Shown here: positions 33,255 to 42,503 of the stretch, one piece after another
Position numbering within the stretch: the stretch's first letter is position 1
Layout of the letters: the number at the start of each line of letters is the position of its first letter
DNA from: CAWGLW01 sp963823525
GTDB lineage: Bacteria > Pseudomonadota > Gammaproteobacteria > Steroidobacterales > Steroidobacteraceae
NCBI GenBank assembly: GCA_963823525.1
Contig: CAWGLW010000001.1
Coordinates: 62,001 to 126,000, forward strand
Direction of reading: 5' to 3'
DNA: 64,000 nucleotides
Program-made: the position numbers and the translations under genes
The notes under the pieces: generated by a model
Told to the model about the DNA's origin: nothing
The model's database searches: none
Seen by the model: only the letters and a program-made list of their open reading frames with translations

Positions 33255-34469
33255 ATGACAGTCCCGTCACTGCCTGCACCCGCGGCGGCAGAAGCGATGG
33301 TCCGGGAGGCCAGCCGGCCGCTGCCGATTGAATCGCGCCCGCTTTGCTCGTTGACGGCGGCCGTTCTGGCAGAGCGGGTCATCGCAGAGCGCGACCAGCC
33401 ACCGTTCGATCGAGTGACAATGGACGGTATCGCACTGGTCTTCTCCGCCTGGAAGGCGGGACGTCGACGATTCCGGGTGGCCGGAACCCAGGCCGCAGGC
33501 CATGCCCCAAGGACGCTGCCTGATGATCGCAGTTGTCTGGAGGTCATGACCGGTGCCGAGCTGCCACGCGGCTGTGATTGCGTCATTCCGGTTGAGCAGC
33601 TCACGATCGCAGACGGCTGGGCGGAGGTCAGAGCCGATCTATCAGTCCGCGCCGATCAGAACATTCACAAGCGAGGGCTCGATTGCGCCGCGGGCGATAC
33701 GCTGCTCGAGTCGGGAACCCGGCTCGGCAGCCCGGAGCTGACGGCCATTGCCTCGGCCGGACTCGCGCGAGTAGAGGTTCGAACCGAGCCACGCATCATG
33801 CTCGTATCGACCGGCGACGAGCTCATCGAGCCGGGTGCACCGATCGAGCCCTGGCAGGTCCGCCGGTCTAACGGCTATGGAATGCGTGCCTCGCTGGTCT
33901 CGCGCGGCTACCTGCGCGTCGCCGATGATCATATTGTCGATGACCCGGACCTGCTGCGTGAGCGACTGGCGACTCACCTGGCGACGCACGACGTGCTCGT
34001 GCTGAGCGGCGGCGTGTCGAAGGGCCGATTCGATCACGTGCCCACGGTGCTGCGCGATCTCGGTGTTAGAAAGGTCTTCCATTGTGTCGCGCAGCGGCCC
34101 GGCAAGCCCCTGTGGTTTGGCGTTGGCGAGAATGGGCAGGCCGTATATGGCCTGCCCGGCAACCCGGTATCGGCAATGGTGTGCCTGGTTCGTTACGTAA
34201 TCCCCGGGTTGTCGGCGATGCAGGGCGAAACCGCCGGGTTCCTTGACAGCCTGCCGCTCGGCTCCGCCGCGCAGCCGCATCCGACCCTCGCGTTCTTCAT
34301 GCCAGTGCGCCTGCAACCACACCCTGCCCATGGTCGCGTGGCCTTTCCCAAGCCAACGAGTGGTTCCGGGGATATGATCTCGCTGCTGGGTACAGACGGC
34401 TTCGTTGAATTCCCCGCAGGCAACAAAGAGCTTCCCGCCGGGCATGTCGTCCGGTTTTATCACTGGTAA
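33255..34469 (+). CDS. moeA: Molybdopterin molybdenumtransferase MoeA
   Basis: The 404-residue protein inserts molybdate into adenylylated molybdopterin. It has the MoeA layout: an N-terminal PFDRVTMDGIAL, the linker LEVMTGAELPRGCDCVIP, the MogA-like domain (ILVSTGDEL-type segment IMLVSTGDELIEPG, VLVLSGGVSKGRFDHV) and the C-terminal GLPGNPVSAMVCLVRYV. The usual DGYA is DGIA here. The start at 33255 is chosen near GAGGA; a GTG at 33210 would add 15 residues. It is the first gene of the moeA-moaACDE set. Confidence 0.94.
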   Translation: MTVPSLPAPAAAEAMVREASRPLPIESRPLCSLTAAVLAERVIAERDQPPFDRVTMDGIALVFSAWKAGRRRFRVAGTQAAGHAPRTLPDDRSCLEVMTGAELPRGCDCVIPVEQLTIADGWAEVRADLSVRADQNIHKRGLDCAAGDTLLESGTRLGSPELTAIASAGLARVEVRTEPRIMLVSTGDELIEPGAPIEPWQVRRSNGYGMRASLVSRGYLRVADDHIVDDPDLLRERLATHLATHDVLVLSGGVSKGRFDHVPTVLRDLGVRKVFHCVAQRPGKPLWFGVGENGQAVYGLPGNPVSAMVCLVRYVIPGLSAMQGETAGFLDSLPLGSAAQPHPTLAFFMPVRLQPHPAHGRVAFPKPTSGSGDMISLLGTDGFVEFPAGNKELPAGHVVRFYHW

Positions 34470-34477
34470 CGGCGATC

Positions 34478-35533
34478 ATGGCTGGAAACATGGAAAGCAA
34501 AGGAACCATCGTTCGCATCGAAACGCGGGATCAGCTCAGGCGGTATATGCACGACCTGCGGATTTCGGTGATGGATCGCTGCAATTTCCGCTGCCCATAT
34601 TGCATGCCGAAAGACACGTATCACGATCGCTATCGCTTCCTGAAGACGAGTCAGCGGCTGAACTTCGACGAAATTGCGCGGGTTGCCCGTGTTTGCGTCG
34701 GTCTCGGTGTACGCAAGTTGCGACTGACCGGTGGCGAGCCACTGCTGCGGACCGGGCTGGCCGACCTGGTCGGCGAGCTTTCGTCCATCGAGGGCCTCGA
34801 AGACCTGGCCTTGACCACCAACGGTGTCTTGCTCGCCCAGCACGCGGCTGAACTCAAGGCGAACGGACTGCAGCGCGTGACGGTGAGCCTGGACTCGCTC
34901 GACCCGGTCGTGTTCGAGCGGATGAGCGGCGGATTCGGAGGGCTTGAACAGGTTCTCGAGGGGATCAGCACGGCGATCGACGCCGGCCTGAGCCCCGTCA
35001 AGGTCAATGCGGTCGTGCAGCGCGGCATCAACGATGACTCCGTCCTGCCGATGATCGAACACTTCCGCGGCACACCGGTCGTCCTGCGGCTGATCGAATA
35101 CATGGATGTCGGCAACCGCAACGCCTGGCGCGATGAGCAGGTTGTGCCGTCTGCCGAACTTCTGCAGAAGATCCGGACGCGCTGGCCCGTCAAAGCGCTG
35201 CCGGGCAACCACGTCGGTGAGGTGGCCTCGCGTTACGCTTACGATGATGGTGCCGGAGAAATCGGTTTTATTTCATCGGTCACGGCGCCATTTTGCGGCG
35301 ACTGCACGCGCGCACGCCTCTCATCCGAGGGCGTGCTTTATACCTGCCTGTTCGCATCCGGTGGCATGGACCTTCGCGCTGCATTGCGTGCCGGCACCAC
35401 CGACGAGGAACTGGCGCTGCGCATTCGTGAATGCTGGACGCAGCGCGAGGACCGATACAGCGAATTACGTGAGAAACTGCGCCGCGACAAATCGTCAGAA
35501 CCAAAGATTGAAATGCATTACATCGGCGGATGA
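34478..35533 (+). CDS. moaA: GTP 3',8-cyclase MoaA
   Basis: The 351-residue radical SAM enzyme starts molybdopterin synthesis by rearranging GTP to 3',8-cyclo-GTP. The N-terminal cluster cysteines are C35, C39, C42 (DRCNFRCPYC), the SAM-binding RLTGGEPLLR follows, and the second cluster sits in FCGDCTRARLS with a further cysteine in LYTCLF. The protein ends in the conserved GG needed for activity. It starts 8 bases after moeA and its stop overlaps the moaC start (ATGA). Confidence 0.97.
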   Translation: MAGNMESKGTIVRIETRDQLRRYMHDLRISVMDRCNFRCPYCMPKDTYHDRYRFLKTSQRLNFDEIARVARVCVGLGVRKLRLTGGEPLLRTGLADLVGELSSIEGLEDLALTTNGVLLAQHAAELKANGLQRVTVSLDSLDPVVFERMSGGFGGLEQVLEGISTAIDAGLSPVKVNAVVQRGINDDSVLPMIEHFRGTPVVLRLIEYMDVGNRNAWRDEQVVPSAELLQKIRTRWPVKALPGNHVGEVASRYAYDDGAGEIGFISSVTAPFCGDCTRARLSSEGVLYTCLFASGGMDLRAALRAGTTDEELALRIRECWTQREDRYSELREKLRRDKSSEPKIEMHYIGG

Positions 35534-36009
35534 ACACCATGTTGAGCCACGTTGATGGAGACAACCTGCCCACGATGGTGGATGTCAGCGAGAAGACCCC
35601 GACGGATCGTCGCGCCGTGGCCGAGTCGCGCGTCCGCTTCCCGGCCGAGGTCGCTGGCGAATTGCGCCGCGGGGGATTCTCAACGAGCAAGGGCCCGGTC
35701 TTCCAGACCGCGATTGTCGCCGGCGTAATGGGCGCCAAGCGCACGCATGAACTCATCCCATTCTGTCACCCGCTGGGCATCGAGAACTGCCTGATAAAAG
35801 TCGACATGAATGAGGCCGACGAGGCAGTGATCCGCTGCGAAGTCAAGGTGCATGGTCGCACCGGCGTCGAAATGGAGGCTCTGACCGGCGCTTCTATCGC
35901 GGCGCTGACGATCTACGATATGTGCAAGGCCCTGTCACACGATATCTCGATAGAGGGCACACGGTTGCTCGAAAAGTCCGGCGGGCGGCGCGAGGTGCGC
36001 AACGGATGA
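35530..36009 (+). CDS. moaC: Cyclic pyranopterin monophosphate synthase MoaC
   Basis: The 159-residue enzyme turns the MoaA product into cyclic pyranopterin monophosphate. Conserved segments are PTMVDVSEKTPTDRRAVA, LIPFCHPL and VEMEALTGASIAALTIYDMCKA, which contain the active-site lysines, histidine and aspartate. It overlaps moaA by four bases at its start and moaD by four at its end, so the genes are probably translationally coupled. Confidence 0.97.
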   Translation: MNTMLSHVDGDNLPTMVDVSEKTPTDRRAVAESRVRFPAEVAGELRRGGFSTSKGPVFQTAIVAGVMGAKRTHELIPFCHPLGIENCLIKVDMNEADEAVIRCEVKVHGRTGVEMEALTGASIAALTIYDMCKALSHDISIEGTRLLEKSGGRREVRNG

Positions 36010-36248
36010 TGACGATTGAGGTTCAGTATTTCGCGGTGCTCCGCGAGCAGGCGGGTTGCGGCACGGAGACGCTGCAGACAAATGCAACCACGGCATCCGA
36101 GCTGTATCGCGAATTGCAGGATCGTCACGGTCTGGCGTTTCCAGCCGACTCGCTGCGGGTCGCGGTCAATGACGAATTCGCCGACTGGTCTCATCCCCTC
36201 GAGTCGGGCGATTGCATAGTGTTCATTCCACCGGTAGCGGGCGGCTAG
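36006..36248 (+). CDS. moaD: Molybdopterin synthase sulfur carrier subunit MoaD
   Basis: The 80-residue ubiquitin-like protein ends in the required Gly-Gly (FIPPVAGG), which is converted to a thiocarboxylate to supply sulfur to molybdopterin. The ATG at 36006 overlaps the moaC stop; a second ATG follows directly. moaE starts at the next base after the stop. Confidence 0.95.
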   Translation: MMTIEVQYFAVLREQAGCGTETLQTNATTASELYRELQDRHGLAFPADSLRVAVNDEFADWSHPLESGDCIVFIPPVAGG

Positions 36249-36719
36249 ATGCAGCCGTTTTCATTCAGCGCAGGCCCGCTGGACCTGGCGCGCCAGCGAA
36301 TGGAGCTTGCCGATCCTGCAGCCGGAGGTTACGTCGCCTTTGAGGGCTGGGTGCGCAACCGCAATGAAGGCCGCCAGGTCCAGCGTCTCGAATACGAGGC
36401 CTTCGAGAAACTGGCTGTCAAGGAAGGCACGCGTATCGTCGAGGAGGCCATCGGGCGCTTTGGCGTGAGCACCGCGGCCTGCGTGCACCGAATTGGCCTG
36501 CTGGAGATCGGCGAGGTCGCGGTCTGGGTGGGTGTTGCGGCCGAACATCGCGATGAAGCCTTTGCGGCCTGTCGTTACATCATCGACGAAGTCAAGCACC
36601 GCGTGCCCATCTGGAAGAAAGAGCACTACATCGACGGCGACTCCGGCTGGGTCAACTGCGAACGATGCGCTGAGGCTGCAACGCACGTCCATCCTCACGG
36701 GACAACGCACGAAGGCTGA
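36249..36719 (+). CDS. moaE: Molybdopterin synthase catalytic subunit MoaE
   Basis: The 156-residue protein is the large subunit that binds MoaD and adds the dithiolene sulfurs. It has the MoaE signatures GYVAFEGWVRNRNEGR, LEYEAFEKLA, HRIGLLEIGE and the catalytic lysines in HRVPIWKKEHYIDG. It begins immediately after the moaD stop. It completes a five-gene cofactor set (moeA, moaA, moaC, moaD, moaE); moaB or mogA and moeB are not in this set. Confidence 0.96.
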   Translation: MQPFSFSAGPLDLARQRMELADPAAGGYVAFEGWVRNRNEGRQVQRLEYEAFEKLAVKEGTRIVEEAIGRFGVSTAACVHRIGLLEIGEVAVWVGVAAEHRDEAFAACRYIIDEVKHRVPIWKKEHYIDGDSGWVNCERCAEAATHVHPHGTTHEG

Positions 36720-36753
36720 GCCGCTTCCCTGCCGCCGGCGCCGGCGCACTGTG

Positions 36754-38022
36754 TCAGAGCCTGACCTGCCCTGCCCCGCGAACGACGTACTTGTAGCTGG
36801 TCAACTGCTCGACGCCGACAGGACCGCGCGCATGAAAGCGATCCGTCGAAATGCCGATCTCAGCGCCCATGCCGAATTCCCCACCATCGGCAAACTGCGT
36901 CGAAGCGTTGTGGATCACGATGGCACTGTCGACCGAGCCGAGAAACTTCTCCGCCGTAGCCGGATCGTCCGTGACGATCGAATCGGTGTGCGCGGAGCCA
37001 AACCGTCCGATGTGCCGGATCGCTTCGTCAACGCCATCGACGACCTTCGCCGCAATTACCGAGTCGAGGTACTCGCGACCCCAGTCCTCCGGTCCCGCCG
37101 GCACGACCCGCGCATCGACGCTCTGGACGATTTCGTCACCCCTGACCTCGCACCCGGCATTAAGCAGGTCGCTGATGATGGGCGCCAGGTGAGTAGGTAC
37201 GCAGGCCGAATCCACGAGCAGCGTCTCGGCGGCACCGCAGATGCCGGTACGCCGCAGCTTCGCGTTGTGCACGATGGCAAGCGCCATGTCCAGGCGGGCC
37301 GCGCGATCGACATACACGTGGCAGACACCTTCGAGATGACCGATGACCGGCACCCGGGCATCTTTCTGCACGCGAGCGATCAGGCTCTTGCCTCCCCTCG
37401 GCACGATGACATCGATCGCGCCGGACAGTCCCCCCAGCATTTCGCCCACGGCGGCCCGGTCGGTGACCGGCACGCGCTGTATGCAGGCGACCGGCAGGCC
37501 GGCGTTGCGCAGGCCCGCGACCAGGCAGGCGTGTATTTCAGCGCTGGAACGGTGGCTTTCACTGCCGCCGCGGAGGATTACGGCGTTGCCGGACTTCAGG
37601 CAAAGTGCCCCGGCATCACAGGTCACGTTCGGCCGGCTTTCGTAGATGATGCCAATCACGCCCAAAGGGACACGTACCCGCTGAATCCGCAGGCCACTGG
37701 GTTGCGTCCAGTCCGCTGTCACGGTACCGACGGGGTCGGCCAGTCCTGCGATGGATTCGACGCCGCGGGCCATGGCTTCGACGCGATCGGCATCGAGACG
37801 CAGGCGGTCAAGCGCCGCCCGACCAAGGCCCGCCTCAGTGGCCGACTGCACATCCTCGGCGTTCGCCGCGAGAATGTCCGCCTGCCTCTCGCGCAAGGCA
37901 GCGGCCGCCGCGAGCAGCGCACGGTTCTTTGTAGCCGCCGGGACCAGCGCGAGTGCGCGCGCCGCCGCGACGGCTTCCCGCCCCATGCGATCCATCAGTC
38001 CGGAAATGTTCTCTTCGCTCAT
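36754..38022 (-). CDS. proA: Gamma-glutamyl phosphate reductase
   Basis: The 422-residue aldehyde-dehydrogenase-fold enzyme makes glutamate semialdehyde for proline synthesis. It has RVPLGVIGIIYESRPNVT, LCLKSGNAVILRGG and the catalytic cysteine in RRTGICGAAETLLVD near residue 255. Its ATG overlaps the proB stop as ATGA, giving the pair proB-proA in the order and coupling usual for bacteria. It is convergent with moaE, with a 34-base gap. Confidence 0.97.
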   Translation of the reverse strand: MSEENISGLMDRMGREAVAAARALALVPAATKNRALLAAAAALRERQADILAANAEDVQSATEAGLGRAALDRLRLDADRVEAMARGVESIAGLADPVGTVTADWTQPSGLRIQRVRVPLGVIGIIYESRPNVTCDAGALCLKSGNAVILRGGSESHRSSAEIHACLVAGLRNAGLPVACIQRVPVTDRAAVGEMLGGLSGAIDVIVPRGGKSLIARVQKDARVPVIGHLEGVCHVYVDRAARLDMALAIVHNAKLRRTGICGAAETLLVDSACVPTHLAPIISDLLNAGCEVRGDEIVQSVDARVVPAGPEDWGREYLDSVIAAKVVDGVDEAIRHIGRFGSAHTDSIVTDDPATAEKFLGSVDSAIVIHNASTQFADGGEFGMGAEIGISTDRFHARGPVGVEQLTSYKYVVRGAGQVRL

Positions 38023-39155
38023 GTCAGTACCAGGTCGTCGCGGTGAATCATCTCGTCGCGACCACGATAGCCGAGCAGCCCCTCCAGCTCCTGGCTTCTG
38101 CGGCCACAGATCCGCTGCGCTTCGGCGCTTGAGTACGCGGCCAGACCCCTTGCGACTTCGGCGCCTGACGGATCCCGTACGAGCACCGCATCACCACGGT
38201 CGAAGCGACCGTTCACCCGGACAACGCCGGCCGGCAGCAAGCTTCGGCCCTTGCGAAGCGCGGCCACCGCACCGTCGTCCAGATGCATTTCCCCGGCGGG
38301 CTGCAGCGCACCTGCGATCCACTGCTTGCGTACCGTGACCGGCGTTTTTTGCGCGATGAACCAGGTGCACGGGACGCCGGCCGCAATGTGACGCAACGGG
38401 TGCTTCTCGCGGCCCGCTGCAACGCACATGTTGCAACCGGCGGCCACCGCCACCCGGGCGGCCAGCACTTTGGTCGTCATTCCGCCGGACCCGACATCCG
38501 AGGACGACCCCCCCGCCATCGCCTCGATCTCGGGCGTGATTCGCTCGACAACGGGGATCATCTTAGCGGATGGGTCACGCGTTGGATCGGCCGTGTACAG
38601 GCCATCGACATCCGAGAGCAGGACCAGGCAATCCGCACTGACCATTTGCGCAACCCTTGCGGCAAGCCGGTCATTGTCGCCGTAGCGAATCTCAGCCGTG
38701 GCTACCGTGTCGTTCTCGTTTATCACCGGGATAGCGCCGAGACGCAGCAGATTCATCAGCGTGCCGCGCGCGTTGAGGTAGCGTCTGCGCTGTTCCGTAT
38801 CGCCGAGCGTCAGCAGCACCTGGGCAACAGTGAAACCTCTCGGCTCCAGGGCTTCTTTCCATGCATGCGCCAGGCGGATCTGCCCGACCGCCGCTGCGGC
38901 CTGGCTTTCCTCCAGCCGCAGCGGGCCCGGTGCAAGACCCAGATGACGCCTTCCAAGCGCCACGGCGCCCGAGGACACCAGCACGACATCCTGCCCGCGC
39001 TCTCGCAGATCGGACAAGTCATCGGCCAGCGATTCGAGCCAGCCGCGGTTGACACGGCCGGAAGCCCGCTCGACCAGCAATGTCGAGCCAATCTTGACGA
39101 CCACGCGACTGGCCGCAGCGAGGCGGGAATCGCGCGTCGTGCCTCCCGGTGTCAT
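38019..39155 (-). CDS. proB: Glutamate 5-kinase
   Basis: The 378-residue enzyme phosphorylates glutamate in the first step of proline synthesis. It has an amino-acid kinase domain (VVVKIGSTLLV, VLVSSGAVALGRRHLG, PVINENDTVATAEI, GSGGMTTKVLAARVA) and a C-terminal PUA domain from about residue 280, as in feedback-regulated E. coli ProB. The ATG at 39155 overlaps the preceding acyl-CoA dehydrogenase stop by four bases; a longer frame start inside that gene is less likely. Confidence 0.97.
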   Translation of the reverse strand: MTPGGTTRDSRLAAASRVVVKIGSTLLVERASGRVNRGWLESLADDLSDLRERGQDVVLVSSGAVALGRRHLGLAPGPLRLEESQAAAAVGQIRLAHAWKEALEPRGFTVAQVLLTLGDTEQRRRYLNARGTLMNLLRLGAIPVINENDTVATAEIRYGDNDRLAARVAQMVSADCLVLLSDVDGLYTADPTRDPSAKMIPVVERITPEIEAMAGGSSSDVGSGGMTTKVLAARVAVAAGCNMCVAAGREKHPLRHIAAGVPCTWFIAQKTPVTVRKQWIAGALQPAGEMHLDDGAVAALRKGRSLLPAGVVRVNGRFDRGDAVLVRDPSGAEVARGLAAYSSAEAQRICGRRSQELEGLLGYRGRDEMIHRDDLVLT

Positions 39156-40951
39156 CCGAAGTTGAAGTGCTCGGCAGGCAACGTCATCAGGCCGGCACTG
39201 CCCGCGCAAGCCGCGGCGGCATGCGCATCGACTCGAGGCAGAATTCGATCAAAATAATGCTGGGCAGTGACAAGCTTGGTGGCATAGAAATCCGTCTCTC
39301 CTGCGCCCTTAGCGATCGCGCGGGCGCCGGCCGCAGCCGATGCAAGCAGGCAGAATCCGAGACAGATGTAGCCGGCAAACAACAGGTAGTCCGATGCCGC
39401 GGCACCGACCTCCTCGGGGTTGCCCATCGCTGCCTTGCCGAGTTGCAGGGTCAGGCGATCCCATTCGTCCAGCCGCCGATTGAGCACCTCGGACAGGCCC
39501 GCGACCTCGGGCACATCGGCCAGTTCGGCAACGGACCTGCGGATCAGTCCGGCGACCACCTGCTGGCTCTTGCCGCCCGTGCCAAAGACCTTCCTGCCCA
39601 GCAGGTCCAGTGCCTGGATCCCGTTGGTTCCCTCGTAGATCGGCGTGATTCGCGCGTCACGCATCATCTGCTCAACACCGGTCTCGCGGATATAGCCGTG
39701 CCCACCGTGTATCTGAATTGCGAGACTCGTGACCTCCATCGAGGCCTCGGTCAGGAAAGCCTTAACGATCGGCGTCAGGAAGGCCACGAGGTCGGCCGAG
39801 CGCCGGCGTACCTCGGCATCCGGGTGCGCCTCGGCGCTCTCGAGTTCGCGGCCCGTGAAGAAGCACATCACCCGGCCTCCTTCAACAAAAGCCTTCTGTG
39901 TCAGCAGCATACGCCTGACATCGGGATGTACGATGATGGGGTCGGCTGACTTCTCCGGCTCTTTGGCTCCGGTCAGGGACCGGCCCTGCTGGCGATCGTT
40001 GGCGTAGGCAATCGAGGCCTGCCAGGCCAGTTCGGAGATGCCCTGCCCCTGCAGACCCACGCCGAGTCTGGCGTGGTTCATCATCGTAAACATACAGGCG
40101 AGGCCGCGATTGGGTTCGCCGACCAGCCAGCCAACCGAGTCGGTGAATACCATCTCGCAGGTTGCCGATGCGCGAATGCCCATCTTGTGTTCGATGGAGC
40201 CACAGCGCACGCCGTTCTCCGCCCCGGCACTGCCCTCGGCATCGGGCAGGAACTTTGGCACCAGGAACAGGCTGATCCCCTTGGTCCCTTCGGGCGCATC
40301 GGGCAGACGAGCGAGCACGAGGTGGATGATGTTGCTGGTGAGGTCCTGCTCGCCGCAGCTGATAAAGATCTTGGTTCCGCTGATGCTGTAGCTCCCGTCG
40401 CCGCGCGGTTCGGCTTTGGACCTCAGAATGCCGAGGTCAGAACCCGAATGCGCTTCGGTCAGGCACATCGTGCCAGCCCATTCCCCGGAAACCATTTTCG
40501 GCAGATAAGCGGCTTTCAATTCGTCGCTGCCATGCGACTCGATGGTCATGGCCGCACTCTCGGTCAAGCCGGAATACATCTTCCAGGCCATGTTTCCCGA
40601 GATCAGCATTTCGCTGAATGCGAGCGCGAAGCCACCGGGGAGGCCCTGCCCGCCCCATTGGGGGTCAGCAGTCATGGCTGCCCAGCCGTCATCGCAATAC
40701 TGCCGGTAGGCTTCCTTGAAGCCCGGCGGCGTCGTGACCTTGCCCTCGTTGAGAACCACACCGTGCTCATCGCCTACAGCGTTGGTGGGCGCCAGGACGT
40801 CCTCGGCAAATCGGGCACCCTCATCGAGGATGCCATCGAGCAATTCGCGATTCAGGTCTTCCTTGCCGAGGTCACGGTAGTGACCCTCGAAGTCCAGCAG
40901 TTCATGAACAACGAAACGAATGTCGCGAAGCGGGGCACGATATGAATACAC
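39152..40951 (-). CDS. Long-form acyl-CoA dehydrogenase with C-terminal domain
   Basis: The 599-residue flavoprotein oxidises acyl-CoA to trans-2-enoyl-CoA. It has the FAD-contacting GTMCLTEAHSGSDLGILRSK, the SGTKIFISCGEQD region and the catalytic glutamate in PIYEGTNGIQALDLLGRK near 436. The extra C-terminal helical domain and about 600-residue length match the FadE5/AcdB type rather than the 380-residue short type. The start is GTG at 40951 with AAGGA 6 bases upstream. Electrons would go through ETF to ETF-QO. The four-base overlap with proB is an unusual operon partnership. Confidence 0.94.
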   Translation of the reverse strand: MYSYRAPLRDIRFVVHELLDFEGHYRDLGKEDLNRELLDGILDEGARFAEDVLAPTNAVGDEHGVVLNEGKVTTPPGFKEAYRQYCDDGWAAMTADPQWGGQGLPGGFALAFSEMLISGNMAWKMYSGLTESAAMTIESHGSDELKAAYLPKMVSGEWAGTMCLTEAHSGSDLGILRSKAEPRGDGSYSISGTKIFISCGEQDLTSNIIHLVLARLPDAPEGTKGISLFLVPKFLPDAEGSAGAENGVRCGSIEHKMGIRASATCEMVFTDSVGWLVGEPNRGLACMFTMMNHARLGVGLQGQGISELAWQASIAYANDRQQGRSLTGAKEPEKSADPIIVHPDVRRMLLTQKAFVEGGRVMCFFTGRELESAEAHPDAEVRRRSADLVAFLTPIVKAFLTEASMEVTSLAIQIHGGHGYIRETGVEQMMRDARITPIYEGTNGIQALDLLGRKVFGTGGKSQQVVAGLIRRSVAELADVPEVAGLSEVLNRRLDEWDRLTLQLGKAAMGNPEEVGAAASDYLLFAGYICLGFCLLASAAAGARAIAKGAGETDFYATKLVTAQHYFDRILPRVDAHAAAACAGSAGLMTLPAEHFNFG

Positions 40952-41109
40952 AGCTGGTCCTTCCTCTGAATGACTTGCGGCCTTATTTTACGCGACCTGC
41001 CTGCCAGGGACTGTAGGTGAGTTCCGGTTGCCTGCCATTACCGCTCGAAAGTATATTCGCTATGCGCCGTGCTCCCTGAAGTTGTTGATTTTCCAAAGAG
41101 GGCCTGATC

Positions 41110-41427
<318 letters not shown>

Positions 41428-41584
41428 CCGGAGCGTGCGCCTCGCCTGAATCGCCCCGGACAGCCGCCCGGCCCGGCCTTGCGCCGGCCGCACGCTTCAG
41501 CCCTGCCGGCTTACTTGAAAAGCCGGCCCTTCACCCCAACCGTACCGTTTCGACCCCTGTCAGCAGCCGCGGAGAGTTCATCAG

Positions 41585-42460
41585 ATGAAACGTATCCTAT
41601 TGTTTCTGGCCACAAATCTCGCGATTATCGTGTTGCTCGGTATCGTGCTTCGCCTGATCGGATTCGAGGGCATACTCGACGCGCAGGGCGTGGATCTGAA
41701 TTTTGGGGCGTTGCTGGTTTTTGCGGCCCTGTTTGGCTTCGCGGGCTCGTTCATCTCTCTGGCGCTGTCAAAGTGGATGGCGAAGCGGGCGATGGGCGTG
41801 AAAGTCATCACCCAGCCGTCCAACGCGGCAGAGAGCTGGCTGCTCAACACGGTGCGGATACAGGCTCAGCAGGCTGGTATCGGCATGCCCGAAGTCGGTG
41901 TCTTCAATTCTCCGGAACCCAATGCATTCGCGACCGGCGCCCGCCGCGATGCGGCCCTGGTTGCGGTCAGCACCGGACTGCTGCAGAGCATGTCCCAAAA
42001 AGAGGCCGAAGCGGTGCTCGCCCACGAAGTCAGCCATGTCGCAAATGGCGACATGGTCACGCTGGCCCTGATCCAGGGCGTGGTCAACACCTTTGTCATC
42101 TTCTTCGCGCGCATCATTGGCCACACGGTCGACAGGGTCATCTTCCGCAATGAAGAAGGGCACGGCCCCGGTTTCTGGATCGCGACGATCTTTGCCGAAA
42201 TCGTGCTCGGCCTCTTTGCCTCAATAATCGTGATGTGGTTCTCGCGGCAACGTGAGTTCCGAGCCGATGCCGGCGGCGCGAAACTGGCCGGCCGTGAGCA
42301 CATGATCGCCGCTCTCGAACGATTGAAGCAGAATCAGCCGGCGCCGCTGCCCGAAAACATGGCGACAATGGGCATCGCCGGTGGTCGTGCGGCAGGATTG
42401 AAGCGGTTGTTCATGACCCATCCGCCACTCGAAGAGCGTATCGCGGCGCTCAGGGGCTGA
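41585..42460 (+). CDS. htpX: Membrane protease HtpX
   Basis: The 291-residue zinc metalloprotease degrades damaged inner-membrane proteins, with FtsH. It has two N-terminal membrane helices, the zinc motif in VLAHEVSHVANGD (H147 region), two further helices and the third ligand glutamate in QREFRADAGGAKLAG. The C-terminal LKRLFMTHPPLEERIAALRG is diagnostic. GGAGAG precedes the ATG. Length is normal. Confidence 0.97.
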   Translation: MKRILLFLATNLAIIVLLGIVLRLIGFEGILDAQGVDLNFGALLVFAALFGFAGSFISLALSKWMAKRAMGVKVITQPSNAAESWLLNTVRIQAQQAGIGMPEVGVFNSPEPNAFATGARRDAALVAVSTGLLQSMSQKEAEAVLAHEVSHVANGDMVTLALIQGVVNTFVIFFARIIGHTVDRVIFRNEEGHGPGFWIATIFAEIVLGLFASIIVMWFSRQREFRADAGGAKLAGREHMIAALERLKQNQPAPLPENMATMGIAGGRAAGLKRLFMTHPPLEERIAALRG

Positions 42461-42469
42461 CGACGCGGA

Positions 42470-42499
42470 GCGGCCGCCCGCCCCCCCGGCGGCGGCCGC
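42470..42499. terminator. GC-rich hairpin between convergent htpX and cls
   Basis: GCGGCCGCC (42470-42478) pairs perfectly with GGCGGCCGC (42491-42499) around a C-rich 12-base loop. It sits between two convergent stop codons, where a bidirectional terminator is expected. No T-tract follows on either strand, so rho-independent action is doubtful. Confidence 0.35.
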
Positions 42500-42503
42500 C
42501 GGC

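Noticed and set aside
36493..38046. 517-codon plus-strand frame across moaE and proA
   Set aside because: It overlaps two well-supported genes on other frames and has no domain of its own.
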